Part shown: positions 35,171 through 44,413 of the stretch, in pieces
Layout: every line of letters starts with the position of its first letter
How positions within the stretch are numbered: position 1 is the first letter of the stretch
NCBI GenBank assembly: GCA_937146805.1
Contig: CAKZRR010000010.1
Location: 21,988-85,987 of the forward strand
Length of the DNA stretch: 64,000 nucleotides
Reading direction: 5' to 3'
Source: an uncultured Owenweeksia sp.
GTDB lineage: Bacteria; Bacteroidota; Bacteroidia; Flavobacteriales; Schleiferiaceae
Notes under the pieces: generated by a model
Database searches by the model: none
Seen by the model: only the letters and a program-made list of their open reading frames with translations
Told to the model about the DNA's origin: nothing
Made by a program: the position numbers and the translations under genes

Positions 35171-36694
35171 TTATTCCTTTTGAAAAGATTGTGCCTGCTG
35201 TATGTTTTCGCCTTTAAGGCTGATAAAGTATAAACCACGGGGTAGGTCTTTTATATCAATACGGTTATCTGTTTTACCAAGCCATGTAGTTTTAATGGGT
35301 TGACCACTGGCTGTGTAAATAGTGGCCTCTACTTTACGGGTATTGTACGGAGCGGCTAAATAAAGTTGGTTAGTGGCGGGGTTGGGGTAAATGGTAATAT
35401 TTGATGGTAAGTGATTTTGGTTTAGGCCAATACCTGTTGAACAAACATTAACCACCATTTTGATACTATCACCTTCAGCTAAGTGATCACCACAAAGAGT
35501 GTGCAACGTATTTTGGTCACTCCCTATTTTTGATACCAATGTAAGGGTGTCATTATACCATAACTTATGATTCAACTTAATCCAAAACCTACTGCTGGGG
35601 CCAAATGGATAGAGATCTTCTCCCGCCTCAATAATAGAAAGTAACGAGTCTTTGGAGTTAAATAGCTTAAAGTCAGATCCGTCAGTAGCTAAGGTTTTAA
35701 AATCTAGCAAGGTGCCCGTTGCTATGGTTAGTTTGTCTTCGTTGCAGGGCAAGTGGTTCATTTGGCCAGTTCCATTTATAATGGTAGTAAACCAGGAGGT
35801 GTCCTCTGCCATACATGCCGTTTCAAAATTCAGATGTAGATCAAGCATAGAGGTGCTTATCTGATGCCAAACACCATTGTAATAGCGGTACTCATAAACG
35901 GTAAGAGCAATGGTTACACTTTGTGCGTGAGATGGTGTAATCCAAATAGGAACTTTTAAGGGATTGAAAGCTGTGGTGTCTTGAGTAATCAAGGGAAAAT
36001 TGGCGTTGTATCCGGTTTTATAACCAATATTTATTCCGGTTGAATCACAGTTACCCGTTAATGGATTGGTGAATTCATAGCGAATGCTATCGCCATCGGG
36101 TTCAAAAGCATAAAATAACAACGGACTGGGCTTGTTGGTACAAAAATTAAACACCAAGGGGCTAATTATTTTGGAGCCGTGGTTGGGACCTATGTAATTG
36201 TTTAAGGTAGTTTTAATGTAAAAGTTGGTGCTGTCCAATAAATTATCGCTGGGCTTTCGTAAACCAGCGCTGTAAGCAAAAGTATAATCTTGACAGTTTC
36301 CAGGTAAAGAAACATCAGCTGCGTAATTATACACCTCGCTAAATAGCAATGATGAGGGGCTGGTTGTATCACAGATTAAGCTAAGTGGAATTATATAGGT
36401 GCCTGGAAGGCTGCCGCTTAGTGTATCTAATGTTCCAATTTGATCAAAATAGGGTTTAAAAGGCATACTAATGTTAGTGTCTGCAAAACAACTGGATGTT
36501 ATGCAGATGGTTGCAGGGCCTAAGCCCAGGGTGTCACCTGCTAAATCTCTGTAAAGTTTTAGATGAATCCGGTATTTGTTAGGATTTGCACTGTTGCCAA
36601 CGTACTCATGCCAAATTTCACCACCTGATAAGTGATTGGCAGATAATGAGTTTGTAATGATGAAAAATGCGATAAGTGTAATTAGCTTTTTCAT
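35171..36694 (-). CDS. T9SS-secreted protein, HLSGGE family copy B
   Basis: A 507-residue paralogue of copies A and C. Signal peptide MKKLITLIAFFIITNSLSA-N, mature start NHLSGGEIWHEYVGNSANPN, the cysteine pattern ICITSSCF and FCTNKP, the LLFYAFEPDGDSIRYEFTNP segment, and a T9SS type A domain (ITIYPNPATNQLYLAAPYNT to QSFQKE). It is the most divergent of the three in the middle (LMHFNPLKVP region). Spacing to copy A is 85 bp, to copy C 60 bp, all on one strand. Confidence 0.8.
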   Translation of the reverse strand: MKKLITLIAFFIITNSLSANHLSGGEIWHEYVGNSANPNKYRIHLKLYRDLAGDTLGLGPATICITSSCFADTNISMPFKPYFDQIGTLDTLSGSLPGTYIIPLSLICDTTSPSSLLFSEVYNYAADVSLPGNCQDYTFAYSAGLRKPSDNLLDSTNFYIKTTLNNYIGPNHGSKIISPLVFNFCTNKPSPLLFYAFEPDGDSIRYEFTNPLTGNCDSTGINIGYKTGYNANFPLITQDTTAFNPLKVPIWITPSHAQSVTIALTVYEYRYYNGVWHQISTSMLDLHLNFETACMAEDTSWFTTIINGTGQMNHLPCNEDKLTIATGTLLDFKTLATDGSDFKLFNSKDSLLSIIEAGEDLYPFGPSSRFWIKLNHKLWYNDTLTLVSKIGSDQNTLHTLCGDHLAEGDSIKMVVNVCSTGIGLNQNHLPSNITIYPNPATNQLYLAAPYNTRKVEATIYTASGQPIKTTWLGKTDNRIDIKDLPRGLYFISLKGENIQQAQSFQKE

Positions 36695-36754
36695 GATTTA
36701 AGGTTTGTTTTGCTAGGTTGATACTGGGCTTTACAATCTCTGCTGGTATTAAGG

Positions 36755-38278
36755 TTACTCCTTTTGAAAAGATTGTACCTGCTGTATGTTTTCGCCTTGA
36801 AGGCTGATAAAGTACAGGCCGCTGGGAAGCGCTTCTATATCAATGCGGTTATCTGTTTTACTAAGCCAAGCAGTTTTAATAGGTTGGCCATTGGCCGTGT
36901 AAATAGTGGCTTCTACTTTACGGGTATCGTATTGAGCGGCTACATAAAGTTGGTTGGTGGCTGGGTTAGGGTAAACTTTAACATCGGCAATCTGAATTGC
37001 TCCTTCTAAACCTATCCCAGTGCTACAATTATCTAAACTCAGTAAAATACTATCACCTGCTATTAGTGCTTCACCACAAACATTCAGCAAAGTATTTAAG
37101 TCGTTTCCTACTCTCGAAACCAAGGTTAAGCTATCGTTAAACCAGAGTGGACTACTGAGTTTAAGCCAAAAGGAGGTGCCAATGTATTGGTTATTGTTTC
37201 CACTAAACCCTGCTGCTACAATAGGAATCAAAGAATCTTTAGAGTTATAAAGCGCAAAATCAGAACCATCAGGCGATAAGGTGTTTACATTTACAGGGAA
37301 TTTAATGTTTATAGTAATAAGGCTGTCGTAGCAGGATAGGATTGTAGCACTATCAAGCCCATTTATTTTGGTAGATAACCAAGAAGAATCAGGAGGAGAG
37401 CAATTGATGAAATTATATTGCATATCAACAGCGCTAGAACCTACGGGTATTCTGTAGTTGTTGTTCGTATCTATACGGTACTCTGTGATGGTTACCCGTA
37501 AATAAACCTGCTCGGCCTGTGTGGGTGTAAAATATATATTTCCGTTGTTATGATTAAAGTTTAAACTTCCGTTTACGGTTAATGGGGTATCTACAACATA
37601 TCCCGAGTCTAAAGCTACTGGGTAACCAATATTGGGGCACGACCCAGTAAGTGGATTCGTAAACTCATAGTATAGGCTATCGCCATTGGGTTCAATGGCA
37701 CCATAAGTTAACCGGGTAGGTTGATTAACACATAGGTTTGTAATTTTAGGAACAACACCCCTTGGGCTAGTATTTGGGCCTAACGTGTTATTTAACTTGG
37801 CATCAATATAAAAAGTAGGGGCATTAACTAAATTATTACTTAGGTTCCGCGAAGCCTGAGTATAGATAAACAAAAAATCAGAACAAACCCCGGGAAGTGT
37901 TACTTCACCAGCAAAGTGTAGTTCCTCAAGGCCTAGTAATGAGCTAGCGCTGGAATCTACACATCCGGTTTTAATGGGTAGTATAAGAGACCCAGGTATG
38001 TTTCCGGGCAGTGTGTCAAGCGGAGGTATCTTATCAATGAGTAACTTTAAAGGTAGGTTTAGGGTGGTTGATGAAAAGCAACTAGACCTAATGCAAATTA
38101 TTTTGGATGTAGGCCACCCCTGGATATTATTTCGATGAATTTTAAGATGAATTCGGTATTTGTAAGGGTTTAAGCTATCTCCTATGTACTCATACCAAAT
38201 TTCGCCACCGGATAAATGACTGGCTGATATTTGGCTAGTTACGCTAAAAAAAAAGATAAGAACTAGTAGCTTTTTCAT
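36755..38278 (-). CDS. T9SS-secreted protein, HLSGGE family copy C
   Basis: A 507-residue paralogue. The ATG at 38278 gives the signal peptide MKKLLVLIFFFSVTSQISA-S; an upstream in-frame ATG would add 20 residues without purpose. The mature region starts SHLSGGEIWYEYIGDSLNPY and keeps the same cysteine ladder and the YGAIEPNGDSLYYEFTNPLT segment. The T9SS type A domain (VKVYPNPATNQLYVAAQYDT to QSFQKE) is nearly identical to copies A and B. First gene of the leftward run of four large secreted proteins. Confidence 0.8.
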   Translation of the reverse strand: MKKLLVLIFFFSVTSQISASHLSGGEIWYEYIGDSLNPYKYRIHLKIHRNNIQGWPTSKIICIRSSCFSSTTLNLPLKLLIDKIPPLDTLPGNIPGSLILPIKTGCVDSSASSLLGLEELHFAGEVTLPGVCSDFLFIYTQASRNLSNNLVNAPTFYIDAKLNNTLGPNTSPRGVVPKITNLCVNQPTRLTYGAIEPNGDSLYYEFTNPLTGSCPNIGYPVALDSGYVVDTPLTVNGSLNFNHNNGNIYFTPTQAEQVYLRVTITEYRIDTNNNYRIPVGSSAVDMQYNFINCSPPDSSWLSTKINGLDSATILSCYDSLITINIKFPVNVNTLSPDGSDFALYNSKDSLIPIVAAGFSGNNNQYIGTSFWLKLSSPLWFNDSLTLVSRVGNDLNTLLNVCGEALIAGDSILLSLDNCSTGIGLEGAIQIADVKVYPNPATNQLYVAAQYDTRKVEATIYTANGQPIKTAWLSKTDNRIDIEALPSGLYFISLQGENIQQVQSFQKE

Positions 38279-38507
38279 GCTTGGATTAAGTTGTTGTATT
38301 CCAAAGATACTCGCTTTTCCTCTCAGAAAAGTATGCAATTATTTAACGAAGGCTTTTCCTATTTTTCGAAAAACAAAAATTGAATTGGGTTTTAATATTC
38401 CCAATTTCCCGTTTAACTAAGGATAGGATTTGGACCAGTTTTCTTTTTTGGAAAAGAAATCAAAAGCGTATCATTTACTACCTTTCGGCATTCGAAATAC
38501 AACCCGC

Positions 38508-40745
38508 ATGTCTACCAAACTAGAGCTTGCTGCTCAATTTGTAAATTCTACCGCTCAGCATATTTTTTTAACCGGAAAAGCAGGTACTGGTAAGACTACT
38601 TTTTTACATAATCTGGCACAAGCCACTCATAAAAATTACTTGGTGGTAGCGCCTACGGGCATAGCCGCGTTAAACGCGAAGGGAGTTACTATTCACTCGC
38701 AGTTTTTGTTTCCGTTTGGTACTTATTTACCCCAAAGTCCTTCATTTACGAGCAGCCCTGGAAGTAACTTTTTTAGCCCTTCACAATTGGCCCAACGCCA
38801 CCCCTTAAATGCGGTGCGCAAAAATGTACTACGCAGCCTCGATTTGTTAATTATTGATGAGGTAAGTATGCTTAGAGCTGATTTGTTAGATGCGATTGAT
38901 TATCGATTAAAATCGGCAAAAGGAAATTTTAAGCAAAGTTTTGGAGGCGTACAATTACTTATGATTGGCGATTTGTACCAGTTGCCGCCAATTGTAAAAG
39001 ATCATGAATGGGGCTTTTTGAGGGAGCATTACTCCAGTATTCACTTTTTTCAATCACAGGCTTTACGGCAGGCGGGCTTTACTTATGTAGAGCTGGATAA
39101 AATTTTTAGGCAAGCAGATGATGTGTTTATTCGTTTGCTCAATGCCTTGCGAAACAATGCCTGCACCGAAGCCGATTTAGCACAATTAAACGAACGTTAC
39201 AAACCACAATACGAAACCGAAGAAGGTGTGGTAACCCTGTGTACTCACAACTTTCAGGCAGATAGCCTAAACCGACAAAAGTTGGATGCTTTGGATAAAC
39301 CCTCGCACTTTTTTGAGGCAGAGATTGCTAATGATTTTCCTCAAAACTTGTATCCATTAGGAGAGAAGTTGGAACTACGAGAAGGGGCGCAGGTAATGTT
39401 TGTTAAAAACGATACATCCGAAGATAAACGCTATTTTAATGGTAAGTTGGCACAGGTAACAGAACTAGGAGCCAAAGGGATTTGTGTGAAAATGGAAGGG
39501 GAGGATGCCTTTTGGTTGGAGCGACATACTTGGGAGAACAAACGCTACTTACTTTCTGAAAAAGACAAGCAATTGGAAGAGGAGGTAATTGGAACTTACG
39601 GCCAGTACCCCATAAAGCTAGCTTGGGCTATTACCGTGCATAAAAGCCAAGGTTTAACCTTCGAAAAAGCGGTGATAGATGTGGGTAAGGCCTTTGCGCC
39701 TGGTCAAGTGTATGTAGCACTTTCACGCTTACGAAGTTTAGAGGGTTTGGTACTACGTACCCCCATTACGCAAAGTGCCATTAGCAGCGATGTACAAGTG
39801 ATGCAATTTTCCAATCAACAGCAAGAGAATGAGCATTTGTTGGATGAAAAGCTGAGCCAAGGGAGGGCTGATTTTGTAGATTATTTGATTCAAAAAACCT
39901 TTGATTTTAACACACTCCTTAAGCAAATCGAATACATTCAAAATAAAGCAGCGGGTAAGTTGGTTTTTGAGGATGATGAAATGCGCGAAGCCGTAAACAC
40001 AATCCGCAAGGCATGCGAAAATGAAGTGGTAAACACCCAAAAATTTAGGCAGCAGTTGCAACGCATTTTGGGCCAAGGCGATGAGGCCGAAAGGCAAAAG
40101 CGATTGGGTAAAGGTTGTGCCTACTATATTTCGTTTTTAGAAAGCCAAACTTTGGCGCTGCAAATTCATTTGGGCGAGGTAAGGCAGTTTACCCGAACCA
40201 AAACCTACAGCAATGCGCTAGAGGATTTACAAGAAATTTTGTGGTTAAAGTTAAAGGAATTGATGGCTATAGAAGCGCAAACCACGGCCTTAATGAAAGG
40301 AGAGGCTTTGGCTAAAAATGATTCTTCTAAGTTGGTGAAACTGAAGAAAGCCGTTCAAATCAAAGCAGCCGAATATTTAAAGGAAAACCCTAAAAACTTT
40401 AAAAATAAAACCGGAAAAAAGGCGGGTAAAGCCAAGCCCAAAGGCGAAACCTACCAGCGTACGTATGCGTTGGTGACGGAGGGTTTGAAAATTAAAGAAA
40501 TTGCCGAAAAACGCGATTTAGCGGTAGGTACTATCGAAAGTCATTTGGCTAAGGGCATTACCGAAGGTTTGCTAAAGGTGAAAGATGTAATGGATGAAAA
40601 AACGATAAAGGACATATCGGCTACTTTTACTGCCACTAAAGAAGACTCACTTACCGAAGTGTTTAAAAAAATGGAAGGCGCTTACAGTTATGGGCAGCTA
40701 CGCATGGTACAAGCGCATTTGCGGTTGGAGAAAGGGGAGGGCTAG
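38508..40745 (+). CDS. PIF1-like DNA helicase with C-terminal HTH domain
   Basis: A 745-residue superfamily 1B helicase. The ATG at 38508 (MSTKLELAAQFV) is preferred; the upstream frame opens only at a TTG. Walker A GKAGTGKT (about 23-30), Walker B LLIIDEVSML (about 112-121), motif III GDLYQLPPI, and the motif V/VI block AWAITVHKSQGLTFEKAV plus VALSRLRSLEG are all intact. The C-terminus (about 640-690) carries a helix-turn-helix of the HTH_40 type (GLKIKEIAEKRDLAVGTIES). It unwinds DNA or RNA-DNA, possibly in G4 or recombination intermediates. It converges on the next gene with a 4-bp overlap. Confidence 0.88.
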   Translation: MSTKLELAAQFVNSTAQHIFLTGKAGTGKTTFLHNLAQATHKNYLVVAPTGIAALNAKGVTIHSQFLFPFGTYLPQSPSFTSSPGSNFFSPSQLAQRHPLNAVRKNVLRSLDLLIIDEVSMLRADLLDAIDYRLKSAKGNFKQSFGGVQLLMIGDLYQLPPIVKDHEWGFLREHYSSIHFFQSQALRQAGFTYVELDKIFRQADDVFIRLLNALRNNACTEADLAQLNERYKPQYETEEGVVTLCTHNFQADSLNRQKLDALDKPSHFFEAEIANDFPQNLYPLGEKLELREGAQVMFVKNDTSEDKRYFNGKLAQVTELGAKGICVKMEGEDAFWLERHTWENKRYLLSEKDKQLEEEVIGTYGQYPIKLAWAITVHKSQGLTFEKAVIDVGKAFAPGQVYVALSRLRSLEGLVLRTPITQSAISSDVQVMQFSNQQQENEHLLDEKLSQGRADFVDYLIQKTFDFNTLLKQIEYIQNKAAGKLVFEDDEMREAVNTIRKACENEVVNTQKFRQQLQRILGQGDEAERQKRLGKGCAYYISFLESQTLALQIHLGEVRQFTRTKTYSNALEDLQEILWLKLKELMAIEAQTTALMKGEALAKNDSSKLVKLKKAVQIKAAEYLKENPKNFKNKTGKKAGKAKPKGETYQRTYALVTEGLKIKEIAEKRDLAVGTIESHLAKGITEGLLKVKDVMDEKTIKDISATFTATKEDSLTEVFKKMEGAYSYGQLRMVQAHLRLEKGEG

Positions 40746-41320
40746 TTTTCCAATTCCTCAATTTCAACAATCTCTGCAATAGAAACGCCATCAATTAGGA
40801 CATCTTTTAGAACCGCTTCGCCATTTTTAATACCTACTAAGGCATACGTTATTTTGGTTGAATCTAGTTGAGTATTTCTATAGGTTGTTTCGGCATCCTT
40901 AGCTTTGGTTTCCTCCATGTAAAACCGATCAAAAGGGTATTCAATTGCTATTTGGTTTAGGCTGTCACGGGAGACATAACCCACCTTTGCTTTCAAAAAA
41001 TCTTGTCCGTTTGTCGGTGTTTCTTTTGAGCCATAAATAGTCTTTACAAACCCATCACTATCTGTTTTTATACTCACATAAATAACCTCGTTTCTAGACC
41101 ATTGCTCCTTGTCCTTTACGCTAACTTTATCTTCATCAAAACGTAAGGTAATATACTTTCCCCTAAAGGGGTCGGAGGGATCAACTGGAGCGGTTTTGAA
41201 TTTAAAGTCTTTGCCACTCTCCATTATATCCTCTTTGTTCCAAATCATTTTGGCCGGCACATATAATTGGGCTAAGGCAATCAGAATAAATGCGGACCAT
41301 AGTATTTTCTTATTATTCAT
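40742..41320 (-). CDS. GDYXXLXY-domain membrane-anchored protein
   Basis: A 192-residue protein. The ATG at 41320 (MNNKKILWSAFILIALAQLY) gives one N-terminal helix; the longer frame to 41359 would overlap the upstream gene by far more. The soluble part has DPSDPFRGKYITLRFDED, the diagnostic GDYXXLXY segment (here RGKYITLRF), followed by a small beta domain. It overlaps DUF2157 by 8 bp; this pair recurs together in bacteria. Last gene of a probable six-gene operon. Function unknown in the family. Confidence 0.82.
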   Translation of the reverse strand: MNNKKILWSAFILIALAQLYVPAKMIWNKEDIMESGKDFKFKTAPVDPSDPFRGKYITLRFDEDKVSVKDKEQWSRNEVIYVSIKTDSDGFVKTIYGSKETPTNGQDFLKAKVGYVSRDSLNQIAIEYPFDRFYMEETKAKDAETTYRNTQLDSTKITYALVGIKNGEAVLKDVLIDGVSIAEIVEIEELEN

Positions 41321-42596
41321 TTGTCTTTCTTTTTTTGAGCATCCAATAGTTAGTGGCAAAAAAGCTTACACCAACCGATACAAATAAAACACCTCTAATA
41401 ATAAAGCTTAAGTCGGCATCAAAAAATCTACAAACAACTAATATTGTGATAATTACAAGTCCATAATTTAATATCCCTAAGTGGTTTCGTTTAGCACCAT
41501 CTCTAATGGTTAATAGGCCTAAAACAAACACGTAAATGTTAATGAGAACTACTGATACGGATAGGTTTAACCCTATAAAAAATGTTGGAATAAACAAAAC
41601 GAAAACAAGAGACAAAGGTTTTACTGAGATGATATTTTTGCCTTTTTTATTGAGTACTAGTAAAGTCAGAGCCAGTACTGTTAAAGTGGTTGCTGCCAAA
41701 AACTCGGGCGTTGTCATAATCCCATTTAACTCTATATGTGAATTCCTTAAATTTTCCCAAAAAAAGTCAAAACTGGCCGTAAATAAAAGAATAACGGTTC
41801 CAATAGTCCCCAGTATTTTATACCCATTATTTCTAGACTTTTGATTAATAAAGAAGTCTCGGTTGCCAATCAAATAGAGTAAGCCGAAAAGGCTGAAGTA
41901 CGCTATAAACATAAGCTCTTCGGTACTTGAAGCCAAGGTTCCCAATGTTATTACTGCTGATAAAGGAATGAACCAATTGTGGAAAAATATAAAGTTGCTT
42001 TGCGGCTTATGTTTAGATAAGAGATAGTAATGGGGTAAAGCCAATAATAGCATGGGCCAATAAGCATAGGAGCTTACGGAAGGGTAACCCCAATAACTTG
42101 TTTCACAGGCATAGTAGGTAATGCCAGTAAGATAAAGTAAGGAGGTAATTGAGGACTTCATGATGTAAATCAATGGCAGAGAAAGCAGTGCCCAAGTAAG
42201 TAGGAAGGAGCTCAAATTTCCAGGTATATGGTAGATTTGACTCACCAACGAAATGCTAGCACCAATTGAGAAGAACAGAAAGGTGGTGCTACTTTCTCGC
42301 CAAGTTTGGCTGTCTTGTTTTTTAAGAAGTACATATCCGCAGAGTACTTGTCCTATAAGCAATGGTAAAAAGGCTAAAGTTGTTTTTGTAAACCGAGGCA
42401 AATCATCCCAGTTATGGGCAATTATTAAGATGATGCCCAAACCCACTAAAACAGCTCCTAAAACTCCAAAAACAACAAATAGCCGATTGGTAGATGCACC
42501 GTTTTTGTTTTTATAATAATCGTTAATATTTTCGGCAGTATCCTTTGTTATAACCCCGTTTTGTACGAGTTCAAGCAGGTCTTTTGGTAAGTTCAT
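41313..42596 (-). CDS. DUF2157 membrane protein
   Basis: A 427-residue integral membrane protein with about ten to twelve helices after a short cytosolic N-terminus (MNLPKDLLELVQNGVITKDT). The N-terminal helical segment and first helices (FVVFGVLGAVLVGLGIILII then AHNWDDLPRFTK) are typical of DUF2157. It overlaps the small membrane gene upstream by 4 bp and the GDYXXLXY gene downstream by 8 bp, so the three are coupled and probably form one envelope complex. No transport motif identified. Confidence 0.85.
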   Translation of the reverse strand: MNLPKDLLELVQNGVITKDTAENINDYYKNKNGASTNRLFVVFGVLGAVLVGLGIILIIAHNWDDLPRFTKTTLAFLPLLIGQVLCGYVLLKKQDSQTWRESSTTFLFFSIGASISLVSQIYHIPGNLSSFLLTWALLSLPLIYIMKSSITSLLYLTGITYYACETSYWGYPSVSSYAYWPMLLLALPHYYLLSKHKPQSNFIFFHNWFIPLSAVITLGTLASSTEELMFIAYFSLFGLLYLIGNRDFFINQKSRNNGYKILGTIGTVILLFTASFDFFWENLRNSHIELNGIMTTPEFLAATTLTVLALTLLVLNKKGKNIISVKPLSLVFVLFIPTFFIGLNLSVSVVLINIYVFVLGLLTIRDGAKRNHLGILNYGLVIITILVVCRFFDADLSFIIRGVLFVSVGVSFFATNYWMLKKRKTNE

Positions 42597-42835
42597 TTTA
42601 TAGAGTCTAATGCCATTTTTATAAAAATAGAAGTGGGAGTTAGTATAAATCCGATTCCCAATATTAAAAGGCCATATTTAAAAATGGCTAGGAAAGTAAT
42701 GGGCCTAAGCGAGCCGCTTTGTGTGGATACCTCTTTTAAATGTTTAAAGCTTTCCGAGTTATCTAAAAGAGTAAAACAATAGCACAGCAAAATCCCGATT
42801 ACTAAAAGGCTAAATGAAATAATACGTTTGGGCAA
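42593..42835 (-). CDS. Small two-helix membrane protein
   Basis: An 80-residue protein with two helices (about 5-24 and 47-72). No ATG exists in the frame before the C-terminus; translation probably starts at a TTG at 42835, one base after the stop of the TonB-like gene, or by coupling from it. It overlaps DUF2157 by 4 bp. Real but poorly characterised; probably a component of the DUF2157/GDYXXLXY unit. Confidence 0.5.
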   Translation of the reverse strand: MPKRIISFSLLVIGILLCYCFTLLDNSESFKHLKEVSTQSGSLRPITFLAIFKYGLLILGIGFILTPTSIFIKMALDSIK

Positions 42836-42836
42836 A

Positions 42837-43319
42837 CTATTGAATCTTACAATTTATAGGTATAGTAAAACTCATCCGCACAGGGTCATCGTCTTGCATA
42901 GCAGGTCTTACCATTTTCACGCCTTTTATAACTCTTATAGCTTCTTTATCTAATAACTTGGCAGCGGATTTTTGCTTTTTGTTTCCGTCAGCATAAGCAT
43001 CTTTGGCACCCTTAACTACTTTTACACCACTTATAGAATTGTCTTTCTCAATAATAAACTGCACGTAAATTTTACAACCTACATTGGTCTTTCTGGCTGC
43101 TTCAGGGAAGATGAAGTTTTTTGCTACATGGGCCATTAGCTTCTCATTGAAACAAGCTCTTAATTCTTGGTTGGAAGATAAGCCTTCGCAGCCTTGAATA
43201 GTTGGTAGCCATTCAACAGTAGCAATTTTTAACACATCCCCTTTTGTTGTATCCGACTCATTTTGAGCTTGTATTTGAAAAAAAAGTAAGGTGCAAAGTG
43301 TAAAAAGTAAAATTCGCAT
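42837..43319 (-). CDS. Exported TonB-C-like domain protein, tandem copy 1
   Basis: A 160-residue exported protein with signal peptide MRILLFTLCTLLFFQIQA-Q. The mature part matches the TonB C-terminal fold: GCEGLSSNQELRACFNEKLM, FPEAARKTNVGCKIYVQF, VIEKDNSISGVKVVKG, EAIRVIKGVKMVRPA, PVRMSFTIPINC. It has neither the membrane anchor nor the proline-rich spacer of a working TonB, so it is a free envelope domain. Two paralogues follow upstream with the same signal sequence. It precedes the small membrane gene by one base. Confidence 0.72.
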   Translation of the reverse strand: MRILLFTLCTLLFFQIQAQNESDTTKGDVLKIATVEWLPTIQGCEGLSSNQELRACFNEKLMAHVAKNFIFPEAARKTNVGCKIYVQFIIEKDNSISGVKVVKGAKDAYADGNKKQKSAAKLLDKEAIRVIKGVKMVRPAMQDDDPVRMSFTIPINCKIQ

Positions 43320-43320
43320 A

Positions 43321-43866
43321 TTAATTGGGTTTACAGTTAATTGGTAATATAAAACTCATCCGTACGGGTTTGCCTTCTTGAGTTGCTGGCTTTAGCACCT
43401 TTAGTTCTTGTACCACTCGTATAGCTTCGGCATCTAGTAATTTGGCTGCGGCTTTTTGTTCTTCCGTTCCGTTGGAATAGACTCCTTGAGCAGAGCGGAT
43501 GATAGTTACGTTGCTAATAGAATTGTCTTTTTCAATAATAAACTGAAGATAGATTTTAGCACTCACTTTGGCATCCATTGCTTCCTTTGGGTAGGTGAAG
43601 TTTTTTTTTGAGTGTTCCAATAACGTTTTAGAAAAACAAGCTTTTAAATCATCATTTCCCTTTAAACTTTCACAGCCTTCCATTACGGGCACTAATTCTA
43701 CAACTGTGTAGTTTAAAATTTCGTCTGACGGATCGCTGCAAACAATCATAAAAACCAATTCTGCCACTCCGGAGTCTAATGCCTTGTCTGATTCTATTGC
43801 TGGCTCATCCTGAGCTTGTATTTGAAAACAAAGTAAGGTACAAAGTGTAAAAAGTAAAATTCGCAT
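43321..43866 (-). CDS. Exported TonB-C-like domain protein, tandem copy 2
   Basis: A 181-residue paralogue with signal peptide MRILLFTLCTLLCFQIQA-Q and a longer acidic spacer (about 20-55). TonB-C-like core: GCESLKGNDDLKACFSKTLL, FPKEAMDAKVSAKIYLQFII is seen as YPKEAMDAK in this copy, then IEKDNSISNVTIIRS and EAIRVVQELKVLKPA. The Cys after KV found in the other copies (VGCKIY) is Ser-Ala here (VSAKIY). It is separated by 1 bp from copy 1 and 6 bp from copy 3. Confidence 0.7.
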   Translation of the reverse strand: MRILLFTLCTLLCFQIQAQDEPAIESDKALDSGVAELVFMIVCSDPSDEILNYTVVELVPVMEGCESLKGNDDLKACFSKTLLEHSKKNFTYPKEAMDAKVSAKIYLQFIIEKDNSISNVTIIRSAQGVYSNGTEEQKAAAKLLDAEAIRVVQELKVLKPATQEGKPVRMSFILPINCKPN

Positions 43867-43872
43867 ACTTAA

Positions 43873-44352
43873 CTAGGGTTTACAGTTCACTGGTAACATA
43901 AAACTCATTCGTACGGGCTTGCCTCTTTGCACAGCTGGTTGAGTAATCTTTAATCCCTTCACCACTCTTATAACTTCTTTATCTAAAAGCTTAGCTGCGA
44001 CTTTTTCCTTTTTGTTCCCCTTTTTATAAGCACCGGTTGCTCCTCTTACTATCTCTACATTACTAATGGATTTATCCCTTTCAACAACAAATTGTACATA
44101 AATTTTACAGCCTACTTTTGCCTTTGTTGCTTCTTTTGGAAAGACGAAATTCTTTGTGACGTAACGCATTAGTTTTTCTTGAAAACAATTTTTTAAATTG
44201 TCGTTTCCCTTTAAACCTTCACAGCCTACCATTACGGGAACTGTTTCCACAACTGCAAAGCTTAAAGTTCCATCTGACCCTGTTGCTGGCTCATCTTGAG
44301 CTTGTATTTGAAAACAGAGTAAGGTGCAAAGTGTAAAAAATAGGTTGCGCAT
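43873..44352 (-). CDS. Exported TonB-C-like domain protein, tandem copy 3
   Basis: A 159-residue paralogue with signal peptide MRNLFFTLCTLLCFQIQA-Q. Core: VPVMVGCEGLKGNDNLKNCF, FPKEATKAKVGCKIYVQFVV, ERDKSISNVEIVRGATGAYK, PVRMSFMLPVNC. First gene of the leftward run TonB-C-like x3, small membrane protein, DUF2157, GDYXXLXY. An orphan TonB-C domain might bind the TonB box of receptors or peptidoglycan; this is only an analogy. Confidence 0.7.
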   Translation of the reverse strand: MRNLFFTLCTLLCFQIQAQDEPATGSDGTLSFAVVETVPVMVGCEGLKGNDNLKNCFQEKLMRYVTKNFVFPKEATKAKVGCKIYVQFVVERDKSISNVEIVRGATGAYKKGNKKEKVAAKLLDKEVIRVVKGLKITQPAVQRGKPVRMSFMLPVNCKP

Positions 44353-44413
44353 AGTTTATAATTTTAGAGTGTTAATGTAGTGTTTTTTTTAAACGAATGT
44401 AAGCGTTGCCGTA

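Noticed and set aside
35086..35238. 51-residue N-terminal extension of the copy A surface protein
   Set aside because: It would precede a standard signal peptide and crosses the spacer; the ATG at 35085 is the better start.
38430..38507. 26-residue N-terminal extension of the PIF1-like helicase
   Set aside because: It begins at a TTG and adds unconserved residues; MSTKLELAAQFV at 38508 is a better start.
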